Shown: positions 49,652-60,172, counted from the first letter of the stretch. The stretch is DNA of 60,773 nucleotides from Eshraghiella sp051880035 (GCA_051880035.1 JBJENE010000025.1:1-60773); one strand, 5' to 3'. Program-made: numbers and translations. The notes: generated from the sequence alone by a model not told the origin.

Positions 49652-49680
49652 ATAATATAACACACGAGGAAAAAATGCAA
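49652..49680 (-). promoter_or_regulatory. tRNA-Glu promoter
   Basis: Minus strand TTGCAT (plus 49675-49680), 17-base spacer, TATTAT (plus 49652-49657), about 20 bases before the tRNA. Confidence 0.75.
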
Positions 49681-49708
49681 GCATTTTTTTCAAAATCCGA
49701 AAAATAAT

Positions 49709-50134
49709 TTAAAGTTCCTTTTGGGCAAAATACGATTCCAAAATTGTTGCCGCATCTTTTATACAGTCAGGACATGGTCTTAATACTTTACCTGTATCCA
49801 TTCCTTTAAGCTCCCTGCAGATTGTAGAACCGTTGTTTTTACGGAAAACTGCCTCAAGGTTTCTTACTATTTCATATGTGGACGCCTTGGAATCCGGTGC
49901 TTCAAGATTTCCCGTACTGTTAGTGTATGCGATTACTGCCGCCATACCGGACACAGCACCACAGGTTCCGTATGTATCCGACATGCCCAGTCCGTTACCC
50001 TCAAGCATTTTGAAAATAATCTTTTCATCCAGATTCATAACATCCGCAAACGCACATGCAACTGCCTGTGCACAGTTATATCCTTTACAATGAAGCATGT
50101 CAGCTTTATTGGCTCTGCTCTGAATATTATCCAT
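49709..50134 (-). CDS. C_GCAxxG_C_C family protein
   Basis: 141 residues from ATG 50134, six bases after AGGAGG. Contains the family pattern: Cys in GYNCAQAVACAF, YGTCGAVSGMAAVIAY, then TICRELKG and LRPCPDCIKDA. These proteins are small, Cys-rich and suspected to bind metal or a redox cofactor; function is not established. No membrane helix. It overlaps the previous HD hydrolase gene by eight bases. A longer frame to 50224 lies within that gene and is rejected. Confidence 0.88.
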   Translation of the reverse strand: MDNIQSRANKADMLHCKGYNCAQAVACAFADVMNLDEKIIFKMLEGNGLGMSDTYGTCGAVSGMAAVIAYTNSTGNLEAPDSKASTYEIVRNLEAVFRKNNGSTICRELKGMDTGKVLRPCPDCIKDAATILESYFAQKEL

Positions 50135-50705
50135 TTTGACCTCCTGTAATCTCAAATACTTCTTCACATAACTTTTTGTATTCCTGCCAGGCAGGAAATT
50201 CCGATAAAGATTTGGTTTCCTCAAGTATATTCATATGATACCATTTATGGGCGTCCCTGCTTTTCTGGTTAAACAATTCCCATACCCTGTTGCCCATTAC
50301 ACGATATTTATTCGCTGTGGAACGCATATTGGAAAGCTTGTCCGCAAGTGTAATAATTAAAACAGCCCTGTCCGCATTCTTAAGGTGGTCAATAGTCTCC
50401 TGTTTCCGTAAAAACCATGAATCCGAAGCCTTCATGTCGGGGTGTTTATTTTCACTTTCATTTACAACCAGGTCGGCAACCCTGTTACCGAATCGGGTTC
50501 TGATATCCTCCTCTGTGTAATCCGTGTCTTCAATAACATCATGTAAAAGCGCAGCAATAATAACATCCTCATCATCAGTCATCATACTGACAATTTCAGA
50601 TGTTTCCACAGGATGCACTATATACGGAACCTGCGTTCCCTTACGCACGGCTCCCGCATGAGCCGTTTTGGCAAATTCCAGAGCTTCATCATATCTGTGG
50701 CTCAT
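50127..50705 (-). CDS. SpoT-like HD hydrolase, possible small alarmone hydrolase
   Basis: 192 residues from ATG 50705 (a TTG five codons earlier is possible). HD-domain ligands in the SpoT/MESH1 pattern: His31 (YIVHPVETSE), His55-Asp56 with ED59-60 (LLHDVIEDTD) and Asp122 (TLADKLSNMR). RFGNRVADLV is typical of the ppGpp hydrolase fold. No synthetase domain. I infer hydrolysis of (p)ppGpp, pairing with the RelQ-type synthetase at 27335-28138, but the substrate is unproven. Confidence 0.87.
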   Translation of the reverse strand: MSHRYDEALEFAKTAHAGAVRKGTQVPYIVHPVETSEIVSMMTDDEDVIIAALLHDVIEDTDYTEEDIRTRFGNRVADLVVNESENKHPDMKASDSWFLRKQETIDHLKNADRAVLIITLADKLSNMRSTANKYRVMGNRVWELFNQKSRDAHKWYHMNILEETKSLSEFPAWQEYKKLCEEVFEITGGQNG

Positions 50706-50729
50706 ATTCCACCTCAACATTCGTTATAA

Positions 50730-51182
50730 TCAGTAACCCATTTTTTCTATAAATTTCTCTACATCAGAAATATGGCTTTCATCAAGTGAATATACATAAA
50801 TTAATGAATTGTCAACACATGCCAGTCCGTATGCATTTTCATCATCGGATGCAATATATCTTTTATGATATCCTTTCTCGTAAGATGACTCTTTTTTACT
50901 TTCCGAATCCAATTTGTCGACAAGAAATGTTTCTTTCATATAGTTATAACCAAGTTCTGTATCTGACTGCTTATCAAAAACATAGTATTCCGCATGAATG
51001 CCGTTTCCTTCCGCAAGAACCGCATTATCCATGCTGTTATTTATATCTGATGTAGTTAATCCTTCAGATTCGGCAAAATCACTGAATCCGTCAATAGAAT
51101 ACGGCTCAATTATCTTAGAACATGCCGCAAGCATAATTCCGCATACAATCAATGAAATCACACAAAATATTTTCTTTTTCAT
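50730..51182 (-). CDS. Putative lipoprotein, unknown function
   Basis: 150 residues. Signal peptide MKKKIFCVISLIVCGIMLAAC with lipobox LAAC, Cys21 being the lipid-modified residue. The mature part (residues 22-150) has a DUF4358-like feel but I cannot confirm a family. Ribosome-binding site AAAGGAG. It is 24 bases before the HD hydrolase gene and follows polC by about 75 bases. Confidence 0.85.
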   Translation of the reverse strand: MKKKIFCVISLIVCGIMLAACSKIIEPYSIDGFSDFAESEGLTTSDINNSMDNAVLAEGNGIHAEYYVFDKQSDTELGYNYMKETFLVDKLDSESKKESSYEKGYHKRYIASDDENAYGLACVDNSLIYVYSLDESHISDVEKFIEKMGY

Positions 51183-51256
51183 AAAATTGCTCCTTTACAG
51201 ATTTGTTATTCTAATAATAATCCATATACAGGATTGTTGCAAATCATATTTGAAAT

Positions 51257-54200
51257 TTATACAAAATCAAAGAACGATAACTGGTTGCGCTCCGGAAGTC
51301 CCTCAAGTATTCCAAGGTCAGCCATTAATGCCGCACTTGTTTTAGGCACCTTGGTCCGGTTGATAAAATCTTCCCTGGACATAAAAGGTCCGTTTTTGGC
51401 CGCTTCGTATATTCCGTCCGCAGCAGTCTCTCCCAATCCGTCAATCGATTTAAACGGAGGCAGAAGTTTTCCGTCTATAATCTGGAAATTACGGGAATGA
51501 GATCGATATAAATCAATCGGGATAAATTCAAATCCTCTTGCATACATTTCCTGAACAAGACGCATATCTTTAAGCTGACCTTCCTCTTTATTGGAAAGTG
51601 TATCCTGCCGTTTCTTGTAGTCAGCTATATAATAATCAAGCTTTTCCTTACCAAAACACATAAGTTCATAGGAAAAATCATCTGCCCTTATGCTGAAGTA
51701 TGACGCATAATACTCCAACGGAAAGAAAACCTTACAATATGCGATTCTCCATGCCATCATAACATATGCGGCGGCATGTGCCTTAGGGAACATATATTTA
51801 ATTTTTTTACATGACCATATATACCAGTCGGGAACTCCGGCCTCTGTCATGAGTTTTTCCCATTCCGGAGTAAGGCCTTTTCCTTTGCGGACAGCCTCCA
51901 TTATTTTAAAGGCAACACCTGCTTCTATTCCCATTCCGATAAGATAAATCATAATATCGTCTCGGGTACAGATAGCGGTTGAAATCGTCGCTTTTCCTTC
52001 CTCAATAAGTGTCTGGGCATTTCCTAACCACACATCCGTTCCGTGGGAAAGTCCCGCAATACGCACAAGGTCGGAAAAATGTTTTGGTTTGGTGTCTATG
52101 AGCATCTGCATGGCAAAATCAGTACCGAATTCAGGTATTCCAAGACATCCCAGTTTGGTGCCTCCGATATCTTCCGGTTTGATTTTAAGTGCCTCTGTAC
52201 TACCAAAAAGTGACATAACCTCAGGGCTGTCAAGAGGAATCTGTTTTGGGTCAAGGCCCGTAAGGTCCTGAAGCATACGAATCATAGTCGGATCATCGTG
52301 TCCCAAAATATCCAGCTTTAACAGGTTGTGGTCGATGCTGTGGTAATCAAAGTGGGTCGTAATTATGTTACTTGTCATATCGTTGGCCGGATGCTGAATC
52401 GGGGTAAAAGAATGAATTTCTTCCCCGTACGGTAATACAATAATACCGCCCGGATGCTGTCCGGTAGAACGCTTGACACCGACTCCGCCAGCAACAATAC
52501 GATTAATCTCGCATTCTCTTTTATGTATGTTTTTTTCTTTATAATATGACCTTACATATCCGTATACTGTTTTATCCGCAAGGGTGCCTACCGTTCCCGC
52601 TTTGAAGGTCTGGCCTTCGCCGAAAATAACTTCTACATAGGCATGGGCTTTTGCCTGGTATTCACCTGAAAAATTAAGGTCAATATCCGGTTCCTTATCA
52701 CCGTCGAATCCTAAGAATGTTTCGAACGGAATGTCAAATCCCTCTTTTTTAAGCTTTGCTCCGCATTTTGGACAGATTTTATCCGGCATGTCACATCCCG
52801 CTCCACCGGCAAATGCTTTTACCTCCTCGGAATCAAAATCGCAATAATAGCATTCCGGGCAGAGATAATGAGGACTTAAAGGATTTACCTCCGTTATTCC
52901 CGCCATTGTTGCAACAAACGAAGAACCTACAGAGCCTCTGGAGCCTACAAGATATCCGTCCTCATTGGATTTCCAAACCAGTTTCTGCGCAATTATGTAC
53001 ATAACGGAATATCCGTTGGAAATAATTGATGTCAGTTCCTTTTCAAGACGTTCTGTTACAATATCCGGCAGATTCGGTCCGTACATCTTATGGGCACAGT
53101 TGTAGCAGATTTCGCGAAGTGTCTCATCGGAATTCGGAATGACCGGCGGACACTTGTCCGGGCGCACCGGTTCGATTTTATCACACATATCCGCAATTTT
53201 GCGTGTGTTGGTAACCACAACCTCATACGCCTTTTCTTCGCCCAGATACATAAATTCGGAAAGCATTTCTTCAGTGGTCCTAAGATACAGAGGTGCCTGC
53301 TCATCCGCATCCGTAAATCCCTGGCCCTTCATTATGATTCTCCGGTAAATTTCATCCTCCGGGTTAAGGAAATGCACATCACATGTAGCCACTACAGGTT
53401 TATGGAATTTATCTCCCAGACTTACAATCTGTTTATTAATGTTTATCAAATCTTCATTTGACTTAATCTGTGTAAGCTTCACATCATCAATCATGAATTT
53501 ATTGTTTCCGAGAGGCTGTATTTCCAGATAGTCATAAAAATCCACTATTCCGGCTATTTCCTCATTGGATGCCCTGTGAAGAAGTGACTGGTAAAGTTCA
53601 CCGGCTTCACATGCAGAACCAAGAATCAGGCCTTCCCTGTGCTTTAAAATCTCACTTTTGGGAATTCGTGGTCTTTTATTATAATAGGTAAGATGCGACA
53701 TGGAAATAAGTCTGTACAGATTAATTCTGCCTTCCTCGGAAGAAGCAAGTATTATGCCATGATAGGTCTTCGCCTTCCTTATGGCATTAATGTTGAACTC
53801 TTCAATTTCATTAATATCATCAAGACAGGTAATTCCTCTGTCTCCCAGCTTTTTAACAAGAGCCGTAAAAATATCTGCACATGCCTGCGCATCATCAACC
53901 GCCCTGTGGTGGTTTAAAAGAGAAACGCCAAGCACTTTTGCCACATGGTCAAGGGTAAATTTACCCAAAGCCGGTAAAAGAGCTCTTGAGAGAGCTACGG
54001 TATCAACAACCGTACATTCAAATTTTATGTTAAGAACACTGTCCGCTTTTTCTTTGATAAACGAAACATCGAATCCGGCGTTATGGGCTACCATAACCGC
54101 ATCCTTGCAGAAATCCAGGAATTCAGGAAGTACCTCTTCTATTCCCCTGGCATCTTCCACCATTTTATCGTTAATACCGGTAAGATTCTCAATCTGGAAC

Positions 54201-55777
54201 GGTATCGGCACATGTGGATTTACAAATGTAGAGAACCGTTCCGTTATACGGCCGCCCGATATTTTCACCGCACCGATTTCGATTATATGATCATTCACAG
54301 GGGAAAGTCCCGTGGTTTCCAAATCAAAGACCACATATGTATCGTTAAAATCCTGACCTTTTGGATTTTCGATTATGCGTTTCAAATCGTCAACTATGTA
54401 CGCTTCCACCCCATATATTATTTTAAAATCTTTATTGTCCAACTTGGTATGGAATGCTTCTGTAAAGCCCTGAACCACGCCATGATCGGTAATTGCCACG
54501 GCCGGATGTCCCCATGCGCATGCCTGCTTAACAATACTTCCGGCATCGGAAACTCCGTCCAGCTCGCTCATTTTGGTATGGCAGTGAAGCTCCACTCTTT
54601 TTTCCAATGCCATATCCATTCTTTTCACACGGAAATCAGGGATTTTCATAATGCCGACAACCGAGCCGATTGTAAGTTCACCTGAGAACCTGTCCAACCC
54701 GGTTACACCTTTTACCTTTACAAATGAACCCTTTACTATTTTACCCTTAACTTCATCAAACTGCTCAGGATGCATAAAAATCTTCACACTTATGGAATCC
54801 GTATAATCGGTAATGTCAAACATAAAAATATATTTACCGTTTTTCAGTTCCCTGTGGTCTACGGACATAATACATCCTCTGAACGCAATTTCTCCCATTT
54901 CCTGTACAACTGTATCTAATGTGATACAATCATCTTCAAACTCTCTGCCGTAAAGAACATCCGGATTATCAGAGCGTCTTGCCATATGGAAAACGCCGCT
55001 GCCTTTTTTACCGTACATGTCATTTTTATGTCCTTTAAATCCGGATCTTGTAGGCTTTGTACCGTTTTCGGATGCAGTCTGATTAATCTTTTTATGTTCA
55101 GAATCTGATTTATTATCTGAAGAGACTTCTTTATCCGATGTATTCTCTTCTGCATCCGGGGATTCTTCATTATCTGAGCTATGGCGGACACGGTCTGATA
55201 TTTCATCCACAATTCTGCTTATTTTATATTCGGCTTCTTTACTGTGTCTGCTTTCTTTCGGTTCAACATATTCAGGCTCAATTTCCACATCAAATCCGAA
55301 TTTATCAAGAAAAATGGAATGAATTAAATCTATAAGTTCCGCAATATATTGTCTGTTAACAAATGTATCATATACACTCATAGATAGATGGTATTCATTA
55401 TTTCCCGTTTCTTTAAAATCAAGTTCTGCATTTTTTAATATACTGTATTCAATCATGCTTTTTTGTTCCAGTTCATACAGTATACTTTCAAGATACTCAT
55501 TCATAATCGTCTCCGGCGTATGCAGTGACGAAAGAGAATACCTTTCCATGATAATAACATTCATACCGAAAAAAGGCCTGATCTGGCGCTTGATTTCATT
55601 TTCAACATATTTAATGTCCTTACGCCTGATAAGCCTTGTAAATCGGATATATATTTTTACGCATGTTCTTGACGAATTCATGCCGATATGTGTGACAACT
55701 GCGTCTGAAAATATTCCGTTAATCTCTTTTTTCAATTCCAATGTAGGAAATGTTTCAAAAAACTTTTTTTCATCCAT
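51257..55777 (-). CDS. polC: DNA polymerase III PolC
   Basis: Replicative polymerase, 1506 residues. Order: N-terminal domain, acidic Ser/Asp/Lys linker (about 200-260), OB domain (about 295-380), PHP half (ELHCHTKMSELDGVSD), 3'-5' exonuclease inserted in PHP (TYVVFDLETTGL; HRAVDDAQA), second PHP half, then the polymerase with the zinc finger CPECYYC...CPKCGAKL and metal-binding PDIDLNFSG, and the helical C-terminus. It has the Gram-positive PolC layout, not DnaE. It ends the uppS-cdsA-dxr-rseP-ispG block. Confidence 0.98.
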   Translation of the reverse strand: MDEKKFFETFPTLELKKEINGIFSDAVVTHIGMNSSRTCVKIYIRFTRLIRRKDIKYVENEIKRQIRPFFGMNVIIMERYSLSSLHTPETIMNEYLESILYELEQKSMIEYSILKNAELDFKETGNNEYHLSMSVYDTFVNRQYIAELIDLIHSIFLDKFGFDVEIEPEYVEPKESRHSKEAEYKISRIVDEISDRVRHSSDNEESPDAEENTSDKEVSSDNKSDSEHKKINQTASENGTKPTRSGFKGHKNDMYGKKGSGVFHMARRSDNPDVLYGREFEDDCITLDTVVQEMGEIAFRGCIMSVDHRELKNGKYIFMFDITDYTDSISVKIFMHPEQFDEVKGKIVKGSFVKVKGVTGLDRFSGELTIGSVVGIMKIPDFRVKRMDMALEKRVELHCHTKMSELDGVSDAGSIVKQACAWGHPAVAITDHGVVQGFTEAFHTKLDNKDFKIIYGVEAYIVDDLKRIIENPKGQDFNDTYVVFDLETTGLSPVNDHIIEIGAVKISGGRITERFSTFVNPHVPIPFQIENLTGINDKMVEDARGIEEVLPEFLDFCKDAVMVAHNAGFDVSFIKEKADSVLNIKFECTVVDTVALSRALLPALGKFTLDHVAKVLGVSLLNHHRAVDDAQACADIFTALVKKLGDRGITCLDDINEIEEFNINAIRKAKTYHGIILASSEEGRINLYRLISMSHLTYYNKRPRIPKSEILKHREGLILGSACEAGELYQSLLHRASNEEIAGIVDFYDYLEIQPLGNNKFMIDDVKLTQIKSNEDLININKQIVSLGDKFHKPVVATCDVHFLNPEDEIYRRIIMKGQGFTDADEQAPLYLRTTEEMLSEFMYLGEEKAYEVVVTNTRKIADMCDKIEPVRPDKCPPVIPNSDETLREICYNCAHKMYGPNLPDIVTERLEKELTSIISNGYSVMYIIAQKLVWKSNEDGYLVGSRGSVGSSFVATMAGITEVNPLSPHYLCPECYYCDFDSEEVKAFAGGAGCDMPDKICPKCGAKLKKEGFDIPFETFLGFDGDKEPDIDLNFSGEYQAKAHAYVEVIFGEGQTFKAGTVGTLADKTVYGYVRSYYKEKNIHKRECEINRIVAGGVGVKRSTGQHPGGIIVLPYGEEIHSFTPIQHPANDMTSNIITTHFDYHSIDHNLLKLDILGHDDPTMIRMLQDLTGLDPKQIPLDSPEVMSLFGSTEALKIKPEDIGGTKLGCLGIPEFGTDFAMQMLIDTKPKHFSDLVRIAGLSHGTDVWLGNAQTLIEEGKATISTAICTRDDIMIYLIGMGIEAGVAFKIMEAVRKGKGLTPEWEKLMTEAGVPDWYIWSCKKIKYMFPKAHAAAYVMMAWRIAYCKVFFPLEYYASYFSIRADDFSYELMCFGKEKLDYYIADYKKRQDTLSNKEEGQLKDMRLVQEMYARGFEFIPIDLYRSHSRNFQIIDGKLLPPFKSIDGLGETAADGIYEAAKNGPFMSREDFINRTKVPKTSAALMADLGILEGLPERNQLSFFDFV

Positions 55778-55804
55778 AACGCATGTCCTTTCATTATAAG
55801 GAAG

Positions 55805-56863
55805 TCAGTCTTTCCAGTTCTTAAGTTCTTCTTCCAATGTGTTTAAAAGTTCTTCTTCGGGTACTTTTTTAATTATTTCTCCTTTTTTAATAAGAAGACC
55901 TTCCTTATCTCCCCCGGCGATTCCTATATCTGCCTCTTTGGCCTCTCCCGGACCGTTTACAACGCAGCCCATAACAGCCACTTTAATGTCGAGCGGATAT
56001 TTCTGCACCATTTCCTCCACTTTGGAAGCAAGGGAAATTAAGTCAATTCTGGTTCTGCCGCAGGTCGGACAGGATACAACCTCTATTCCGCTTTTTCTCA
56101 AACCAAGCGTGTTCAGTATCATTTTGGCCGAGCGGATTTCTTCCACAGGGTCTCCTGTAAGGGAAACTCTTATTGTATCTCCTATTCCCTGATTGAGAAT
56201 AATTCCGAGACCGATTGCAGACTTTATATTTCCGGAATATACCGTTCCCGACTCCGTAATCCCCACATGAAGAGGATATTTGCACTGTCTGGCAATTAAT
56301 TCATGTGCTTTCACGCACATCATGACATCTGAGGATTTAATGCTTACAACAAGGTTGTCGTATCCCAAATCCTCAATAATATGCACTTTATCAAGCGCAC
56401 TTTCCACAATTCCTTCCGCCGTAACCCTGTTGCCGTATTTCTCTATAAGTTCTTTTTCGAGGGAACCGCTGTTCACGCCTATTCTGATAGGAATATTTCT
56501 TTCTTTGGCGCAATCCGTAACAGCTTTGATTTTATCACGGCTTCCGATATTACCCGGATTTATACGGATTTTATCGGCACCGTTTTCGATTGCTGCCACA
56601 GCCATCTTATAATCAAAATGAATGTCTGCCACAATAGGAATGTGTATCTGTTTTTTAATTTCTTTTATGGCTTTTGCCGCCTCAATCGTAGGAACGGTGG
56701 AACGGATAATCTCACAGCCCGCTGCTTCAAGGCGAAGAATCTGTTCTACAGTGGCTTTTACATCTTCAGTCCTGGTATTTGTCATGGACTGGATTAAAAC
56801 CGGATTGCCTCCGCCTATTACTCTGTTTCCAATTGTAACTGTCTTTGTATTATCCCTGAACAT
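55805..56863 (-). CDS. ispG: 4-hydroxy-3-methylbut-2-enyl diphosphate synthase
   Basis: Sixth step of the MEP isoprenoid pathway. 352 residues. Iron-sulfur ligands Cys265 and Cys268 (SCPTCGR), Cys300 (MGCVVNGPGEA) and Glu307. Barrel motifs: VADIHFDYKMAVAAIENGADKIRINPGNIG. Two-domain bacterial type without the plant insert. Ribosome-binding site CGGAGGA. Dxr is two genes upstream. Confidence 0.97.
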   Translation of the reverse strand: MFRDNTKTVTIGNRVIGGGNPVLIQSMTNTRTEDVKATVEQILRLEAAGCEIIRSTVPTIEAAKAIKEIKKQIHIPIVADIHFDYKMAVAAIENGADKIRINPGNIGSRDKIKAVTDCAKERNIPIRIGVNSGSLEKELIEKYGNRVTAEGIVESALDKVHIIEDLGYDNLVVSIKSSDVMMCVKAHELIARQCKYPLHVGITESGTVYSGNIKSAIGLGIILNQGIGDTIRVSLTGDPVEEIRSAKMILNTLGLRKSGIEVVSCPTCGRTRIDLISLASKVEEMVQKYPLDIKVAVMGCVVNGPGEAKEADIGIAGGDKEGLLIKKGEIIKKVPEEELLNTLEEELKNWKD

Positions 56864-56878
56864 TCGATTCCTCCGATG

Positions 56879-58165
56879 TTAAAATAATTTTCTTATATCA
56901 TTAAAGAGTACCGCAACCATTATAATCATTAAAAGAACAATTCCTACAAAGTGTACCATTCCTTCTTTATCTCTCGGAACAGGTTTTCTCCTTACGGCTT
57001 CTATTATAAGGAACATAAGCCTGCCTCCGTCAAGTGCAGGAATCGGCAGGAGGTTCATCACTCCCAGGTTTGCACTTATCATGATGCTCCAGTTTACAAG
57101 ATTTAAGAATACATACATTGCCCCATCGCTTTTGCTTTCATCTACCACATCTCCGATGGCTGTTACTATTCCCACAGGTCCTGCCACATCATTTACCGAT
57201 GCCTTTCCGGTAAAAAGGAATTTAAAGCTCTTAAATACTGTTTCTATCCAATATCCCACTTCTTTAAATGAATATTTGATTGTTTCCCACGGTGTACCGT
57301 GCACTCTTGCGGCTGACATATACATTCCCATATCGTAATATGCATCATTCATTACTTTTTCAGGGGTAAAAGTAAATGTCATTTCTTCTCCGTCTCTTTC
57401 AACTACAACGGTAAGTTCCCTTCCTGCGCTTTGCTGGACGGCACCGGAAACTTCATCCGTAATATTAATTTCTATTCCGTTAATACTTAAAATTCTGTCG
57501 CCTTTTTGTAAACCGGCTTTTTCGGCAGGTGTATCTTCAATTACGGAATACAGTGTAGGCGTATCGGCATTCATCTGTACACCCATCTGGTATACTTCCT
57601 GCTCAGCAATATATTCGGGAACAAGAGTGGTTGTATATTTCTTTCCGTCTCTTTCATAGGTAATATCCATTACCTCGCCCTCATGTTCAATCAGATACAG
57701 GCTGTAATCACCGTAAAAATTTATATTTTTACCATTAATTTTAACAATATGGTCTCCGGCCTCAAATCCGGCATCATATGCGGCTGAGTTATTATTAACA
57801 CTGTAAACAACGCAAGGATCATATCCTGCTTTACCGATTAAAATAACAGCCAGCACAAAAGCAAATATGAAATTAAACAGCGGACCGGCAACAATTATTG
57901 CCATACGCTTCCATACTGATTTGCTGTTAAACGACCCTTCGGAATTATCGTCTTCTTCCTCGCCTAACATTCTGCAGGAGCCTCCGAAAAAGAACAGTTT
58001 AATACTGTACATGGTTCCCTTTCTGGTGAACTTCAAAATACGGGGACCCATTCCAAGAGAAAACTCCGTAACAACAACTCCGCTTGCCTTAGCTATAATA
58101 AAGTGACCTAATTCATGAACAATAATAATTACACTAAGGACTAAAAATGCCAACAAATATTTCAT
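56879..58165 (-). CDS. rseP: Site-2 protease RseP/RasP
   Basis: 428 residues. Membrane zinc protease: HELGH at 17-21 in the first helix, LLPIPALDGGR (third zinc ligand Asp) near the C-terminus. Two PDZ domains lie between (about 115-190 and 195-265; AGLQKGDRILSINGIEI). Clips anti-sigma factors and signal peptide remnants within the membrane in known systems. In the conserved cdsA-dxr-rseP order. Confidence 0.95.
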   Translation of the reverse strand: MKYLLAFLVLSVIIIVHELGHFIIAKASGVVVTEFSLGMGPRILKFTRKGTMYSIKLFFFGGSCRMLGEEEDDNSEGSFNSKSVWKRMAIIVAGPLFNFIFAFVLAVILIGKAGYDPCVVYSVNNNSAAYDAGFEAGDHIVKINGKNINFYGDYSLYLIEHEGEVMDITYERDGKKYTTTLVPEYIAEQEVYQMGVQMNADTPTLYSVIEDTPAEKAGLQKGDRILSINGIEINITDEVSGAVQQSAGRELTVVVERDGEEMTFTFTPEKVMNDAYYDMGMYMSAARVHGTPWETIKYSFKEVGYWIETVFKSFKFLFTGKASVNDVAGPVGIVTAIGDVVDESKSDGAMYVFLNLVNWSIMISANLGVMNLLPIPALDGGRLMFLIIEAVRRKPVPRDKEGMVHFVGIVLLMIIMVAVLFNDIRKLF

Positions 58166-58210
58166 ATATTCCCTTTCTTCTTAACGCCTTGGCGTCATAT
58201 ATCAAATATA

Positions 58211-59353
58211 TTATTTCAATCTGCCAAGAAGTTCATACACTTCCCTTTCGGTACCAAGTATGTGTTCAACATCCGGATTCTCTATATATTGTATGCGTTC
58301 CATGGCTGTCTCAATCATATTAGTAATATCAAGGAATCCGATTTCCCTGTTTAAAAAGCGGGCAACCGCAAATTCATTGGCTGCATTAAAGATTACAGGC
58401 ATGTTTCCGCCTTTTCTTCCCGCCTCGTATGCCAGCCTTAATCCGGCAAAATTTTCCAAATCCGGCGCTTCAAATGTAATTCTTGCAAGTTTGAAAAAAT
58501 CAAGTCTTTCGCTTTCAAGATACTTTCTGTCCGGGTAATAAAGCGCATACTGAATAGGAAGTCTCATGTCGGGACATCCAAGCTGGGCAATAATACTTCC
58601 GTCCACAAACTGAACCATCGAATGAATTACGCTCTGAGGCTGTACAATAACAGTCACATCATCAATATCAACATCAAAAAGCCATCTGGCTTCCATTACT
58701 TCCAGCCCTTTGTTAACCATTGTAGCGGAATCGATGGTAATTTTGCGCCCCATCGCCCAATTCGGATGTTTCAAAGCATCTTCTACTTTAACATCCTTCA
58801 TCTGCTCTCTTGTAAATCCTCTGAACGGACCGCCGGAAGCAGTCAGAAGAATTTTATCTATTGTGGAAGGATTTTCCCCGTTAAGCGACTGGAAAATTGC
58901 ACTGTGCTCACTGTCCACCGGAAGAATTTTCACTCCGTATTCCTTTGACAAAGGCATAATGATATGACCTGCCGTAACAAGTGTTTCTTTATTGGCAAGT
59001 GCAATATCATGTCCTGTCTTAATTGCTTCAATTGTTGGAATAATTCCAACCATTCCGACAATTGCAGTAACTACAATCTCCGCCTCGGAAACTGTGGCTA
59101 CTCTTATAAGACCTTCCATTCCATAACATATTTCATATTCTAAATCATTTGTAATAAGTTTCAAATCAGATATGGATTTCTCTTCTGCAACACAAACAAG
59201 CTTTGGCCGGAATTCTCTAATCTGTTCCGCCAAAGCTTTAATATTATGACCTGCTGCAATGGCAACAACTTCAATATCGCCATGTTTTCTAACCACATCC
59301 AATGTCTGGGTTCCTATTGAGCCTGTGGAACCAAGAATTGATATTTTTTTCAT
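58211..59353 (-). CDS. dxr: DXP reductoisomerase
   Basis: Second MEP pathway step, target of fosmidomycin. 380 residues. NADPH motif GSTGSIG at 8-14, ALANKETLVTAG, PVDSEHSAIFQ and LLTASGGPFRG, METAL ligands in the VDSEHSA and MVNKGLEVMEAR blocks. ATG 59353 is favoured: AGGGTGA lies upstream; GTG 59362 would add three residues. Confidence 0.97.
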   Translation of the reverse strand: MKKISILGSTGSIGTQTLDVVRKHGDIEVVAIAAGHNIKALAEQIREFRPKLVCVAEEKSISDLKLITNDLEYEICYGMEGLIRVATVSEAEIVVTAIVGMVGIIPTIEAIKTGHDIALANKETLVTAGHIIMPLSKEYGVKILPVDSEHSAIFQSLNGENPSTIDKILLTASGGPFRGFTREQMKDVKVEDALKHPNWAMGRKITIDSATMVNKGLEVMEARWLFDVDIDDVTVIVQPQSVIHSMVQFVDGSIIAQLGCPDMRLPIQYALYYPDRKYLESERLDFFKLARITFEAPDLENFAGLRLAYEAGRKGGNMPVIFNAANEFAVARFLNREIGFLDITNMIETAMERIQYIENPDVEHILGTEREVYELLGRLK

Positions 59354-59373
59354 ATTTATCACCCTGCCGCCTC

Positions 59374-60171
59374 TTAAAATAAGTGTAATACCAATGCTCC
59401 GATATATACAATAGGCGCCACAAAAATAACACTGTCAAACCTATCCAGAATGCCTCCGTGTCCCGGAATAAGATTACTGTAATCTTTAATGTCAAAATTA
59501 CGCTTAATTGCAGATGCCGCCAGGTCTCCGAATATGGAAATAAATGCACCCGCAGCACAGATTGCGGCAAACTTACCTGCAATACTTATGTCAAGGATAT
59601 TTCCAAGTACAATTCCGTAAATCATTCCGATTAAAGCAGCTCCCACTATTCCTCCGATAGCGCCTTCAACGGATTTCTTCGGACTTAAATGCGGAACAAG
59701 TTTATGCTTTCCAAGGGTAACACCTGTAAAATAAGCAAATGTATCGGCTATCCATGAACATACAAAAACAAGTATAAATACAAAAATACCATTATCCATT
59801 ATACGGATTTTATATAGATATGATATAGGTATTGCCACATAAAAAATACCAAGCATGGCAAAAGCCGCCTGTTTGGCGTTTTTGGTTTTAAAGCTGCATA
59901 CATAAGTGAACATAATAAGTATTCCGCATGCTACACAGAAATACTGCATATATTCCATTTTGTCAAACCATAAAAGACAATAATATGAAAGCGCGAGGCC
60001 ATAGCCCACGATACCAAGTGCACTTTTATGAATTCCTACCACACGGTAAAGTTCGAAAAGACCCGTTCCCGTGATAAGCAGTGCCAATAGGAACATTGTA
60101 ATCCGTCCGCCTGCTACAGCACCAAAAAGTATTGCAGTAAGAACTGCACCACTTATGATTCTTGTACGCAT
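59374..60171 (-). CDS. cdsA: Phosphatidate cytidylyltransferase
   Basis: Makes CDP-diacylglycerol for phospholipids. 265 residues with about seven membrane helices. CDS signature SPKKSVEGAIGGIVGAALIGM, then FGDLAASAIKRNFDIKD and PGHGGILDRFDS. It starts one base after the uppS stop. Supplies PgsA at 43197-43736. Confidence 0.96.
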   Translation of the reverse strand: MRTRIISGAVLTAILFGAVAGGRITMFLLALLITGTGLFELYRVVGIHKSALGIVGYGLALSYYCLLWFDKMEYMQYFCVACGILIMFTYVCSFKTKNAKQAAFAMLGIFYVAIPISYLYKIRIMDNGIFVFILVFVCSWIADTFAYFTGVTLGKHKLVPHLSPKKSVEGAIGGIVGAALIGMIYGIVLGNILDISIAGKFAAICAAGAFISIFGDLAASAIKRNFDIKDYSNLIPGHGGILDRFDSVIFVAPIVYIGALVLHLF

Positions 60172-60172
60172 A

